Source: Hydrogenophaga sp.
GTDB taxonomy: Bacteria > Pseudomonadota > Gammaproteobacteria > Burkholderiales > Burkholderiaceae_C
DNA length: 64,000 nt
Assembly (NCBI RefSeq): GCF_030651625.1
Contig: NZ_JAUSCF010000039.1
Location: 186,001-250,000, forward strand
Direction of reading: 5' to 3'
The notes beneath the pieces were generated by a model. The model had not been told where the DNA came from. It saw only the letters and a program-made list of their open reading frames with translations, and searched no databases. A program made the translations under genes and the position numbers. Positions 1-8,312 of this stretch are shown in pieces; positions within the stretch are counted from its first letter, which is position 1, and every line of letters begins with the position of its first letter.

Positions 1-47
1 CCCAGCATCACCACGAACACGCCCAGGGGCAACAGGTAGCGCTTCAT
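1..47 (-). CDS. ccmG: CcmG/DsbE thioredoxin-like protein, N-terminal fragment
   Basis: Only the first 15 codons are inside the window; the gene continues past the left edge. The start ATG overlaps the ccmF stop in an ATGA arrangement, the same coupling seen along this operon. The visible residues ([15 protein letters not shown]) form a short basic start followed by a hydrophobic anchor, as expected for the periplasmic, membrane-tethered thioredoxin CcmG, which reduces apocytochrome c cysteines. The assignment rests mainly on gene order, since ccmG normally follows ccmF; the thioredoxin CxxC motif lies outside the window. Confidence 0.7.
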   Translation of the reverse strand, partial: MKRYLLPLGVFVVML

Positions 48-2053
48 GAGCGTAGCTTTCCCGTGGCCAGCGCGGGCAGCACCGCACCACTTGCCGGTGC
101 GGCGGCGGCCGCCTCCTTGCGAGAGCGCCGAACACGATAGCGCCGGTCGGCCACGGCCAGCAAGCCGCCCAGCGACATGAGCAGACAGCCGCCCCAGATC
201 CAGTTGACCAGCGGCTTGTGGTGCAGGCGCACGCTCCAGGCGATTTCGCTGACCGGTTCGCCCAGGGCCACGTACAGATCACGCATGACGCTGCGGTCGA
301 TGGCAACCTCGGTCATGGGCATACGGCTCACGGTGTAGATGCGCCGCTCGGGGTGAAGTGTGGCGACCGGCTTGCCGTTGCGGGTGACGCTGATGGTGGC
401 GCGGGCCGAGGTGTAGTTCGGTCCCTGCACCAGGTCCATGTCGTCCAGGCGGAAGCTGTGGCCGCCCACTTCGGCACTCTGCCCCACTTCCATGCGCACA
501 TCGTTCTCGCTTTCGAAGCTGCTCACCACGGTGACGCCGGCAATGAACACCGCCACGCCAAAGTGCGCCAGCAGCATGCCAGCGTAGCTGCCCGGCTGCG
601 CGCGCAGGGCCACCCACCACGGGGCCGGGTGTGCCCGCAAGCGCTGCACCAGGTTGAGCACCGCCGTGGCGCCCACCCACACAGCCAGCAGCAAGCCCAG
701 ACCCGTCAGTGGCGTCCAGGCCCGCAGCAACAGGGGAGCGATGAGGGCGCTGGCCACGCTCACGCCCACCGCCCAGCGCAACTGCCGGGCCAGATCGCCT
801 GCCTCTGCCTTGCGCCAGCGCGCCAGCGGCCCCACGCCCATGAGGAACAGGGCCGGTGCAATCAAAGGAACGAAGACGGCGTTGAAATACGGTGGTCCTA
901 CCGAGAGCTTGCCCATGCCCAGCGCGTCGATCAGCAGCGGGTACAGCGTGCCCAGCAGCACCGCGGCAGCGGCCACCACCAGCAGCACGTTGTTGGCCAG
1001 GAGCAGACTCTCGCGCGAGAGCAGCTCGAACTGTCCACCGGCCCCAACCTTGGGAGCGCGCCACGCAAACAGCGTGAGCGAGCCGCCCACCACGATGGCA
1101 AAGAACACCAGGATGAACACCCCCCGCGCCGGGTCGGTGGCGAAGGCGTGCACCGAGCTCAGCACACCGGAGCGCACGATGAACGTGCCCAACAGCGATA
1201 GCGAGAACGCAAGGATCGCCAGCAGCGCGGTCCAGAGCTTGAATCCGCCGCGCTTTTCAGTGACTGCCAGCGAATGCATCAGCGCTGTGCCCACCAGCCA
1301 GGGCATGAACGAGGCGTTTTCCACCGGATCCCAGAACCACCAGCCGCCCCAGCCGAGTTCGTAGTAGGCCCAGAAACTTCCCAGCGCAATGCCGGCGGTG
1401 AGAAAGCACCAGGCCAGCGTGGTCCACGGGCGCGACCAGTGTGCCCAGGCGGCATCCAGCCGACCGGCCAGCAAGGCTGCCACCGCAAAGGCAAACGCCA
1501 CCACGAAGCCCACATAGCCCATGTAGAGCATGGGCGGGTGAATCGCCATCCCCGGATCTTGCAACAGGGGGTTGAGGTCTTTGCCGTCCAGCGGCACCGG
1601 GAACACACGTTCGAACGGGTTGGACGTGAGCAGCGTGAACAGCAGGAAGCCGACACTGACCAGGCCCATCACACCCAGCACGCGGGCCAGCATGGGCCGG
1701 TCCAGCTGGCTCGAGAGATGCGCCACGGCAAAAGTCCACCCAGACAGGATGAGCGACCACAGCAGGATGGAACCTTCGTGGTTGCCCCACACCGCACTGA
1801 AGCGGTACAGCAGGGGCAGCGCGGTGTGTGAATGCTCGGCCGCCAGAAGCACCGAAAAATCGCTGGTGATGAAAGCGTGGGTGAGGCACACATAGGCGAA
1901 CAGCAGCAGCGCAAACTGTGCGGTGGCGGCCGGCCTGGCCAGCGCCATCCAGTGGGTGCGGCCGGTCTGCGCGCCCGCCAGCGGCAGCACGCTCTGCACC
2001 AGCGCCATCACCAGTGCAAGCACGGTCGCAAAATGCCCGAGTTCAGGGATCAT
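44..2053 (-). CDS. ccmF: Cytochrome c-type biogenesis protein CcmF (haem lyase subunit)
   Basis: CcmF works with CcmH/I to attach haem, delivered by holo-CcmE, to the CxxCH motifs of apocytochromes c on the periplasmic side. The 669-residue length is normal for the family. It has many hydrophobic membrane spans and the tryptophan-rich haem-handling motif [19 protein letters not shown] near residue 235. A large periplasmic loop precedes the last span, and the C-terminal tail is basic. Start and stop both overlap neighbours by four bases (ccmE upstream, ccmG downstream), indicating translational coupling. In this genome an obvious client is the tetrahaem PufC encoded in the divergent photosynthesis operon. 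Confidence 0.96.
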   Translation of the reverse strand: MIPELGHFATVLALVMALVQSVLPLAGAQTGRTHWMALARPAATAQFALLLFAYVCLTHAFITSDFSVLLAAEHSHTALPLLYRFSAVWGNHEGSILLWSLILSGWTFAVAHLSSQLDRPMLARVLGVMGLVSVGFLLFTLLTSNPFERVFPVPLDGKDLNPLLQDPGMAIHPPMLYMGYVGFVVAFAFAVAALLAGRLDAAWAHWSRPWTTLAWCFLTAGIALGSFWAYYELGWGGWWFWDPVENASFMPWLVGTALMHSLAVTEKRGGFKLWTALLAILAFSLSLLGTFIVRSGVLSSVHAFATDPARGVFILVFFAIVVGGSLTLFAWRAPKVGAGGQFELLSRESLLLANNVLLVVAAAAVLLGTLYPLLIDALGMGKLSVGPPYFNAVFVPLIAPALFLMGVGPLARWRKAEAGDLARQLRWAVGVSVASALIAPLLLRAWTPLTGLGLLLAVWVGATAVLNLVQRLRAHPAPWWVALRAQPGSYAGMLLAHFGVAVFIAGVTVVSSFESENDVRMEVGQSAEVGGHSFRLDDMDLVQGPNYTSARATISVTRNGKPVATLHPERRIYTVSRMPMTEVAIDRSVMRDLYVALGEPVSEIAWSVRLHHKPLVNWIWGGCLLMSLGGLLAVADRRYRVRRSRKEAAAAAPASGAVLPALATGKLRS

Positions 2054-2514
2054 GGCCGGGCCACCTGGGATGTGGGTGCCATTGCTTGGCTCGCCCGGGC
2101 GCGCTCCAGCGCTTCGGCCGCTTCGGGCGCCATGTAGTTTTCGTCGTGTTTGGCAAGCACCTGGTCGGCACGGAACAGACCGTCCGCGCCAAGCTTGCCC
2201 TGCGCGACCACGCCCTTGCCTTCCTGGAACAGATCGGGCAGCAGGCCGGTGTAGCTCACCGGGATGGCCTGGGCGGTGTCGGTCACGCGAAAGTGCACGG
2301 TGAGGCTTTGCGGGTCGCGCTGCACGCTGCCCTCTTCCACCAGGCCACCCACCCGGAAGCTGCGCTCGCGCGGGGCTTCGTTGGCCATGACCTGCGTGGG
2401 GCTGAAAAAGAACACCAGGTTGCTGCGGAACGCATTGAGCACCAGGGCACTGGCGGCGCCCACGGTGAGCAGCCCCACCAGCAGGGCAACGGCGCGGCGG
2501 TTGCGTGCTTTCAT
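2050..2514 (-). CDS. ccmE: Haem chaperone CcmE
   Basis: CcmE is the periplasmic haem chaperone that receives haem covalently from CcmABCD and hands it to CcmF. The 154-residue protein has one N-terminal signal anchor (about residues 8-28), a beta-barrel (OB-fold) domain, and the signature KHDENYM with haem-binding His123 followed by the conserved tyrosine. Length matches the family. Four-base overlaps on both sides, with ccmD and ccmF, place it within the operon. Confidence 0.97.
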   Translation of the reverse strand: MKARNRRAVALLVGLLTVGAASALVLNAFRSNLVFFFSPTQVMANEAPRERSFRVGGLVEEGSVQRDPQSLTVHFRVTDTAQAIPVSYTGLLPDLFQEGKGVVAQGKLGADGLFRADQVLAKHDENYMAPEAAEALERARASQAMAPTSQVARP

Positions 2515-2705
2515 GCGGCGTGCTCCCCGGCGTCGTGCGATGTCATGGCGCGTTCATCGCCCGCTTCCTGCACCAGCAGGCGCCGGCGCATGCGCACCAT
2601 CCCCACTTCGGCCACCACCACGGCAGCGGTCATGCCCAGTGAGCCCCACACGTACAGGCCATAGCCGCCCATGGACAAAAAGTCTTGCAGGTCGATCCAG
2701 TTCAT
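2511..2705 (-). CDS. ccmD: Haem exporter subunit CcmD
   Basis: A 64-residue single-span protein that starts [20 protein letters not shown], a typical CcmD opening, followed by a membrane helix (about residues 19-36) and a basic cytoplasmic RMRRR stretch. CcmD helps release holo-CcmE from the CcmABC complex. The start was placed at this ATG because it overlaps the ccmC stop by four bases and leaves the conserved N-terminus intact; a longer upstream reading in the same frame lies inside ccmC and carries no sense. Confidence 0.9.
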   Translation of the reverse strand: MNWIDLQDFLSMGGYGLYVWGSLGMTAAVVVAEVGMVRMRRRLLVQEAGDERAMTSHDAGEHAA

Positions 2706-3460
2706 GAAGCCTCCAGTGCCTGCCGCGCCCAGGGCGTGTGGCGCTCGCGTTCCAGCATGATCACCCGCACCCGGGCCAGTGCGATGGCAATGCAATACAT
2801 CCAGCACGCCAGCGCCATCACCAGCATGCCCATGAGCATGGGTGTGGCCATGCTGGGCGCCTTGGTGAGGCTGACCGACGCGCCCTGGTGCAGCGTGTTC
2901 CACCACTGCACAGAGAAATAGATGATGGGCAGGTTGACCACGCCCACGATGGCCAGCAGGCCGGCGGCGCGGTCGGCGCGGCGCGGGTCGTCAATGGCGG
3001 CGTGCAAGGCCATGAAGCCGATGTAGAGGAACAGCAACACCAGCTCGGACGTCAGCCGCGCGTCCCACACCCACCAGGTGCCCCAGGTGGGTTTGCCCCA
3101 GAGCGCGCCGGTCCACAGCGCCAGAAAGGTCATGAGCGCACCGGTGGGTGCCAGTGCGCAGGCCATCATGCTGGACAGGCGCGAGTTGAACACCAGCCCG
3201 GCCGCAGCCCACAGCGCCATGGCCAGGTACACCACCATCGACATCCAGGCTGTGGGCACGTGCACGAAGATGATGCGGTAGGCCTCGCCCTGTTGCGCGT
3301 CGGTGGGCGCCAACCACAGCCCCAGGTACAGGCCGTACACGGTGAGCACAACGGCCAGCGCACCAAACCACGGAATGAGGCGGCCGGCCAGTGGGTAGAA
3401 GCGCTGCGGGGCCGCGTAATGAAACCAGTTGATTTGCGGCATGGTCACTCCATGGGTCAC
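2702..3460 (-). CDS. ccmC: Haem exporter/transfer protein CcmC
   Basis: CcmC is the integral membrane protein that loads haem onto CcmE. The 252-residue protein has six hydrophobic spans and the WWD signature WGTWWVWDARLTSELVLL near residue 125, plus the conserved histidines of the flanking loops (FVHVPTAW, NTLHQG). The first ATG overlaps the ccmB stop; a second ATG six codons in (3442) gives MPQINWFHYA and could equally be the true start. Length fits the family. Confidence 0.96.
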   Translation of the reverse strand: MTHGVTMPQINWFHYAAPQRFYPLAGRLIPWFGALAVVLTVYGLYLGLWLAPTDAQQGEAYRIIFVHVPTAWMSMVVYLAMALWAAAGLVFNSRLSSMMACALAPTGALMTFLALWTGALWGKPTWGTWWVWDARLTSELVLLFLYIGFMALHAAIDDPRRADRAAGLLAIVGVVNLPIIYFSVQWWNTLHQGASVSLTKAPSMATPMLMGMLVMALACWMYCIAIALARVRVIMLERERHTPWARQALEAS

Positions 3461-4176
3461 TCAAGGGATATGCGCAAGGCGGCGCTGGTGAGCAGCGGCG
3501 CGGCGAAGAGGCTGAGCAACAGCAAGGCGCCCAGCAACGAAAAATGTCCAACCACGTCCAGCCCGGCGTCATGAGCCTGCACGGCACCCGCGCCAAAAAT
3601 GAGCACCGGAATCACCAGCGGCAGCGTGAGCAATGACATCAGCACACCGCCGCCACGCAGGCCCAGCGTGAGCGCGGCGCCAATGGCACCCACCAGACTG
3701 AGCACCGGTGAGCCCACCAGCAGGGTGAGGAACAGCACGCCGGTGGCAGAAGCAGACAGGTCGAACTGCAAGGCCAGCAGCGGCGAGACCAGCACCAGCA
3801 GCAGCACCGAACCGCACCAATGCGCGGCGATTTTGCCCAACACCAGCACAGGCAATGGATGCGAAGAGAGCAGCAGTTGCTCCAGCGTGCCGTCGGCATG
3901 GTCATCGGAAAACAAGCGGGCCAGCGGCAGCGTGCAGGCCAGCAGCGCTGCGACCCACACCACGCCGGGCGCCATGGTGCGCAGCAGTGCGGGTTCCGGG
4001 CCCACGGCCAGCGGGAACAGGCTGACCACCATCACGAAAAACACCAGTGCGGCCAGCGAATCGGTGCGGCGGCGCAAGGCGATGCGCAGGTCGCGCTGGA
4101 AGATGCAGCGAAAACCGTCGAACCAGCCGGGGGACTTGCCCTGCAGCGGTGCGTGTGTGGCCACGGTGGTGTTCAC
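3457..4176 (-). CDS. ccmB: Haem exporter membrane subunit CcmB
   Basis: CcmB is the membrane partner of the CcmA ATPase. The reading frame stays open far upstream, but that part is the shadow of ccmA. A GTG at 4176 overlaps the ccmA stop (GTGA) and gives 239 residues, close to the usual size of about 220, so it is chosen. After a soluble stretch there are six hydrophobic spans, and the segment LFSDDHADGTLEQLLLS is characteristic of the family. It is tightly coupled to ccmA and ccmC. Confidence 0.92.
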   Translation of the reverse strand: MNTTVATHAPLQGKSPGWFDGFRCIFQRDLRIALRRRTDSLAALVFFVMVVSLFPLAVGPEPALLRTMAPGVVWVAALLACTLPLARLFSDDHADGTLEQLLLSSHPLPVLVLGKIAAHWCGSVLLLVLVSPLLALQFDLSASATGVLFLTLLVGSPVLSLVGAIGAALTLGLRGGGVLMSLLTLPLVIPVLIFGAGAVQAHDAGLDVVGHFSLLGALLLLSLFAAPLLTSAALRISLE

Positions 4177-4796
4177 AGCTGCAGCACCTGTTGAGGTGCG
4201 TCGTCCAGCGCCACGCCCTGGTGGCTGGTGAGCACCACCGAACCACCGCGCATCAGCTGCGAGCGGATCAGGCTTTCGAGCCAGGTGGTGGCGGCGGTGT
4301 CGAGCGAGTTGAAGGGTTCGTCGAGCACCCACAGCGGTGCGGCCCGTACGAGCACCAGCCGCGCCAGGCCACAGCGCCGGCGCTGACCCTGGGAGAGGCG
4401 GCGCACCGGGGTGCGTTCAAAACCCCGCAGTCCCGCATCGCCCAGCGCATGAAGCACGGCGGCGCGTGGTGCGTGTTGACCACCCAGGCTGCAGGCGACA
4501 AGCAGGTTGTCGGTGGGCGAGAGATCGTCTTTCAGCGCAGCGGAATGGCCCAGGTACACCAGTTCACGGCCCCAGCGCTCGCGCTGCTCCGCCAGCGGCT
4601 GGCCGCGCCAGCGTACTTCGCCGCTGCTGGGCGCCAGCAGGCCACACACCATGCGCAGCAGACTGGTTTTGCCCGCGCCATTGGCACCCGCCACGCGCAG
4701 CAAATGGCCACCAGGCAGCTGAAGGTCGAGTCCGCTGAACAGGGTGCGCTCGCCGCGCACGCAGCTCACGCCGTGGAGCGTGAGGGCGGCGGTCAT
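4173..4796 (-). CDS. ccmA: Cytochrome c biogenesis ATP-binding protein CcmA
   Basis: A short ABC ATPase of 207 residues that energises release of holo-CcmE. It contains Walker A (GANGAGKTS, about residues 37-45), the ABC signature LSQGQRRR, Walker B (LWVLDEPFNSLD) and a switch histidine (TSHQ). It is the first gene of the minus-strand ccm operon and diverges from crtE; the 374-base space between them carries CrtJ/PpsR-like sites. Confidence 0.96.
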   Translation of the reverse strand: MTAALTLHGVSCVRGERTLFSGLDLQLPGGHLLRVAGANGAGKTSLLRMVCGLLAPSSGEVRWRGQPLAEQRERWGRELVYLGHSAALKDDLSPTDNLLVACSLGGQHAPRAAVLHALGDAGLRGFERTPVRRLSQGQRRRCGLARLVLVRAAPLWVLDEPFNSLDTAATTWLESLIRSQLMRGGSVVLTSHQGVALDDAPQQVLQL

Positions 4797-4913
4797 GTCT
4801 TCTGGGCTCCGTCAAACAAACTGGGAGCGCTGTGGAGGGCATTCATGAAGTGCGGCGTCTGCGTATTCAAGGGCTGTGTCGAGGGAACATACGGGGCGGC
4901 TGTCAACTGCATA

Positions 4914-4957
4914 TGTCAACTTACTGTGACACTTATATCACCAGACTTTGATTGACA
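4914..4957. promoter_or_regulatory. CrtJ/PpsR-like operator pair in the ccm-crtE intergenic region
   Basis: TGTCAACTTACTGTGACA (4914-4931) is a perfect TGT-N12-ACA palindrome. Exactly 8 bases on, 4940-4957 repeats the right half (ATTGACA) with a poor left half. The tandem layout with an 8-base gap is that of known CrtJ/PpsR operators, which repress photosynthesis genes in oxygen. The site lies about 120 bases upstream of ccmA and 240 upstream of crtE, so it could serve either side. The 4797-5170 gap holds no gene that I can support. Confidence 0.5.
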
Positions 4958-5087
4958 CAAACCGGGAAACCCGAACCCGGCGGTTGTCCACACACCACAC
5001 AAGAGTCCTCCTGCTGACGGTCATACGGGAGCGGGCGTGTCAAGGCAGGGCCGCTTCCTCGTGCTGCAGCGCACAAGCAAATACCTT

Positions 5088-5145
5088 TTGACAAATTCAT
5101 GTGTCATGTTAAATTGACACATGTTGATGTCACATTTTGATGACG
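5088..5145 (+). promoter_or_regulatory. crtE promoter with tandem CrtJ/PpsR-type operators
   Basis: A sigma70-like -35 (TTGACA, 5088-5093) is followed after 16 bases by TAAATT (5110-5115). TGTCATGTTAAATTGACA at 5102-5119 is a perfect TGT-N12-ACA palindrome that covers this -10. A second copy, with one mismatch in the right half-site (TGT-N12-ACG), lies at 5128-5145, separated by exactly 8 bases. This is the classic geometry for cooperative CrtJ/PpsR repression. The promoter elements themselves are inferred by eye. Confidence 0.6.
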
Positions 5146-5170
5146 TCAACGGGTTCACTGAGGGGCTTCC

Positions 5171-6094
5171 ATGGACCTGATGTCACGCATCCAGAGCGCA
5201 CTTGACCATCAACTGGCTCAAGCCCACCGTCCCAGCGCCCCGCCCCGCCTGCTGGCCGCCATGCGCCACGCCGTGTTCCCCGGTGGCGCACGCATCCGCC
5301 CCCAACTGTGTCTTGCCGTCGCCCATGCATGCGGAGAAGACGCCCCCGCCCTCACCGATGCGGTGGCCGTGGCGATCGAGTTGCTGCATTGTGCGTCGCT
5401 CGTCCACGACGACATGCCCTGCTTCGATGATGCCGACATCCGGCGTGGCCAGCCCACCGTGCACAAGGCGTACGGCGAACCACTGGCGCTGCTGACCGGC
5501 GATGCCTTGATCGTGATGGCCTATCACGCACTGGCACGGGCCGGCGTACACCACCCGGAAAGGTTGGCAGGCCTGATCGACACCGTATGCACCGGCACCG
5601 GCGCACCCGACGGCATCGTGGCAGGACAGGCCTGGGAATGCGAGACACACGCCGACCTGGGCCAGTACCAGCGCGCCAAAACCGGCGCGCTCTTCGTGGC
5701 ATCCACCTGCGCCGGCGCACAGGCAGCGGGCGCCGACCCGGCAGGCTGGCGCTCCCTTGGTGAATGCCTGGGCGAGGCCTACCAGGTGGCCGACGACATT
5801 CGCGACGTGATGCTGCAGGCCGAAGAACTGGGCAAGCCCGCCGGTCAGGACGCCAGCCATGGCCGCCCCAGCGCCGCCGCCGACCTGGGCCTGGTGGGTG
5901 CCGTGCGGCATTTCCGCCGCTTGATGGACGCGGCCGTGGATTCGGTGCCCCCCTGCGCGAGCCGTGCTGCCATGCGACAGATCGTGCTGCACGAGTCAGA
6001 GCGACTCATTCCGCGAACCACCTGCGACCGCATCACCGGCGAACGCCACCTCTGGGCGCCCGCGCGCACCCCGGCTCACCGCGTGGTGGCCTGA
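5171..6094 (+). CDS. crtE: Geranylgeranyl diphosphate synthase CrtE
   Basis: CrtE condenses isopentenyl diphosphate with allylic diphosphates to give the C20 precursor for carotenoids and the phytyl tail of bacteriochlorophyll. The 307-residue protein has the first aspartate-rich motif (DDMPCFDDADIRRG, Asp80-Asp87), the preceding GGARIRPQL segment and the second motif DDIRD (208-212). A second in-frame ATG lies three codons in. It opens the plus-strand photosynthesis operon downstream of tandem CrtJ/PpsR-type sites and is followed after 14 bases by crtF. Confidence 0.93.
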   Translation: MDLMSRIQSALDHQLAQAHRPSAPPRLLAAMRHAVFPGGARIRPQLCLAVAHACGEDAPALTDAVAVAIELLHCASLVHDDMPCFDDADIRRGQPTVHKAYGEPLALLTGDALIVMAYHALARAGVHHPERLAGLIDTVCTGTGAPDGIVAGQAWECETHADLGQYQRAKTGALFVASTCAGAQAAGADPAGWRSLGECLGEAYQVADDIRDVMLQAEELGKPAGQDASHGRPSAAADLGLVGAVRHFRRLMDAAVDSVPPCASRAAMRQIVLHESERLIPRTTCDRITGERHLWAPARTPAHRVVA

Positions 6095-6108
6095 ACCAAA
6101 AAACGCTC

Positions 6109-7317
6109 ATGACCACCCTGCACTCCAGCAAACCCTTGCTGCCTCTGGAAAGCAGCGCCTCGTGGCGTGATCGCCTTGCGACACGCATCGACCGCTGGAT
6201 GACCAGCCCGGCGCTGTACCAGTGGGTATTGACCAACCCGCTGACGCGCTGGATGGTGCGGCGCCGCTCGAAGCAGTTGTTCGAGGTAATGGCGGGCTTT
6301 GTGCATTCGCAGGTGCTGCTGGCCTGTGTGCGTTTGCGTCTGCTGGAACTGGTGCTGGCGCAGCCGCGAACGCTGGTTGAACTCTCGTCCCTCACCCAAC
6401 TGCCAGCGGCCGGTTTGCAGCGCCTGCTGGACTCGGCGGTTTCCATGCGGCTGCTGGCATTGCGTGGTGGCGACCGCTACGGCCTGGGCAGTCTGGGTGC
6501 GCCGGTGGTGGCGCACCCAGGCATTCGAGACATGGTGGAACACAACGCCACCCTGTACGAGGACCTGCGCGACCCGCTGGCTCTGCTGCGCGACCCGGAC
6601 CAGGCCCGCATGCACGCTTACTGGCCTTACACAGACCACCAGGCCGGTGCGCCCCAACCCAAGGCACCTGAAGCGCAGTTCGCGCGCTACTCGGCGCTCA
6701 TGGCCACATCGCAACGGTTCGTGATCGATGAACTGCTCGCCGCCTATCCGTTCTCTGAACACCGCTGTGTGCTGGATGTGGGCGGTGGCATGGGCGGCTG
6801 GGTCACGGCCCTGGCACGGCATCAGCCCGGCTTGCAGTTGCAGTTGTTTGACCTGCCACCCGTGGCGGACCTGGCGCGCGAACAAATACGACGCCAGGGA
6901 CTGGCTGCACGCATCACTGCGTTTGGCGGCAGCTTCACCGAAGATCCACTGCCCACAGGCGCCGATCTGGTCACGCTGGTGCGCGTGGCGCACGATCACG
7001 ACGACGCCACCGTGCTCGCCTTGCTGCGCGCGATCCAGACGGCGCTGCCGATGGGTGGGACCCTGCTGCTGGCCGAACCCATGGCGCAAGGCGACGGCCA
7101 GGCATCCAGCACCGACCCGTACTTCCATTTTTACCTGATGGCCATGGGCTCGGGGCGGCTGCGCACGCCGCAAGCCTTGGGCGCCCTGATGACCCGTGCC
7201 GGCTTCAACCACATCGAGCTCGCGCCCAACCCCATGCCGCTGCATGCGCAGCTCCTGGTGGGCCGGAAAACTAAGTGTTTTCCCTCAGATTCGACCCGAT
7301 GCGTCCATTTAGATTGA
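6109..7317 (+). CDS. crtF: Hydroxyneurosporene O-methyltransferase CrtF
   Basis: CrtF transfers a methyl group from S-adenosylmethionine to the 1-hydroxyl of demethylspheroidene-type carotenoids. The 402-residue protein has an N-terminal winged-helix dimerisation region and a Rossmann domain with the SAM-binding motif VLDVGGGMGGWV near residues 221-232, followed by QLFDLPPV and the late segment RVAHDHDD carrying a candidate catalytic histidine. The ATG at 6109 follows crtE by 14 bases; upstream sequence in this frame is only crtE read out of phase. Its stop codon lies inside the -35 hexamer proposed for bchC. Confidence 0.92.
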   Translation: MTTLHSSKPLLPLESSASWRDRLATRIDRWMTSPALYQWVLTNPLTRWMVRRRSKQLFEVMAGFVHSQVLLACVRLRLLELVLAQPRTLVELSSLTQLPAAGLQRLLDSAVSMRLLALRGGDRYGLGSLGAPVVAHPGIRDMVEHNATLYEDLRDPLALLRDPDQARMHAYWPYTDHQAGAPQPKAPEAQFARYSALMATSQRFVIDELLAAYPFSEHRCVLDVGGGMGGWVTALARHQPGLQLQLFDLPPVADLAREQIRRQGLAARITAFGGSFTEDPLPTGADLVTLVRVAHDHDDATVLALLRAIQTALPMGGTLLLAEPMAQGDGQASSTDPYFHFYLMAMGSGRLRTPQALGALMTRAGFNHIELAPNPMPLHAQLLVGRKTKCFPSDSTRCVHLD

Positions 7318-7345
7318 CACTTTAATCTGTCACGTTCTTAATACA
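7302..7345 (+). promoter_or_regulatory. bchC promoter with tandem CrtJ/PpsR-type operators
   Basis: TTGACA (7314-7319) overlaps the crtF stop. A 17-base spacer leads to CTTAAT (7337-7342). TGTCACGTTCTTAATACA (7328-7345) is a perfect TGT-N12-ACA match, and 7302-7319 is a second match with one changed base (CGT-N12-ACA). The gap between them is exactly 8 bases. This repeats the layout at crtE and resembles the published bchC operator of Rhodobacter. A -10 this close to the bchC ATG (7350) would give a leaderless or near-leaderless message. Confidence 0.6.
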
Positions 7346-7349
7346 CATC

Positions 7350-8312
7350 ATGAAAGCTTCAGCCATCGTTTTCAACAGCCCCTGCCAACTGGCGGTGCGG
7401 TCCCTGGACCTGCGGGACATGGCCGAAGGCGATGTCGAGGTGGACGTGGAATACAGCGGCATCAGCACCGGTACCGAACGCATGTTGTGGGACGGCAGCA
7501 TGCCACCCTTCCCCGGCATGGGTTACCCCCTGGTGCCTGGCTACGAAACCGTGGGCCGCGTGGTGCGCACCCAGGGCCAGTGTGGCCTTGGCAAGCATGC
7601 GCTGGCGCTGGGCGACCGTGTGTTCGTGCCGGGCTCATACAGCTTCGAGGGCGTGCACAACCTCTTCGGTGGTGCCGGCTCGCAACTGGTGGTGCCCCAT
7701 GGCCGTGTGGTCAAGCTCGACGAACAGCAAGGACCTGATGCGGTGCTGCTGGCGCTGGCCGCCACGGCCTACCACACCGTGTCTTGTGGCGGCACCCGCG
7801 AGCCAGCCACCCCACCCGAACTGATCATTGGCCACGGTGTGATGGGTCGCCTGCTGGCCCGCCTCACGGTCGCTGCAGGCGCACCTGCACCGGTGGTGTG
7901 GGAAACGCAGGAACAGCGTCGCACAGGTGGGATGGGCTACAGCGTGATTCACCCCGACGCCGACGAGCGCAAGGACTACCGGGCCATCTACGACGTGAGC
8001 GGCGATGCCGACATCCTGCACCGCGTGATTCCCCGCCTGGCCAAGGGCGGCGAAGTGGTGCTGGCCGGTTTCTACAAGAAAGACATTTCTTTCGCCTACA
8101 CGCCGGCCTTCATGCGCGAAGCACAGATCCGCATCGCCGCCGAATGGAAGCACGCCGACCTGCTGGCCGTGACCGAGCTCATGAACACCGGCCGCCTGAA
8201 CCTGGACGGCCTGATCACACACACCGAATCCCCCGCGCACGCCACACAGGCGTACGAAGCGGCGTTCGGCGACCCCCAATGTTTGAAGATGGTCCTGGAC
8301 TGGAGAAACTGA
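7350..8312 (+). CDS. bchC: 3-hydroxyethyl bacteriochlorophyllide a dehydrogenase BchC
   Basis: BchC oxidises the C3 hydroxyethyl group to acetyl late in bacteriochlorophyll a synthesis. The 320-residue protein is a medium-chain-dehydrogenase relative, opening with MKASAIVFNSPCQLAVRSL and containing YSGISTGTERMLWDG and a GYETVGRVV segment typical of BchC. No convincing ribosome-binding site precedes the ATG, consistent with a leaderless start. The stop overlaps the bchX start as TGATG. Confidence 0.95.
   Translation: MKASAIVFNSPCQLAVRSLDLRDMAEGDVEVDVEYSGISTGTERMLWDGSMPPFPGMGYPLVPGYETVGRVVRTQGQCGLGKHALALGDRVFVPGSYSFEGVHNLFGGAGSQLVVPHGRVVKLDEQQGPDAVLLALAATAYHTVSCGGTREPATPPELIIGHGVMGRLLARLTVAAGAPAPVVWETQEQRRTGGMGYSVIHPDADERKDYRAIYDVSGDADILHRVIPRLAKGGEVVLAGFYKKDISFAYTPAFMREAQIRIAAEWKHADLLAVTELMNTGRLNLDGLITHTESPAHATQAYEAAFGDPQCLKMVLDWRN

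Noticed and set aside
218..1201. Long plus-strand frame opposite ccmF
   Set aside because: Antisense shadow of ccmF with His/Gln/Arg-rich translation caused by GC-rich codon structure.
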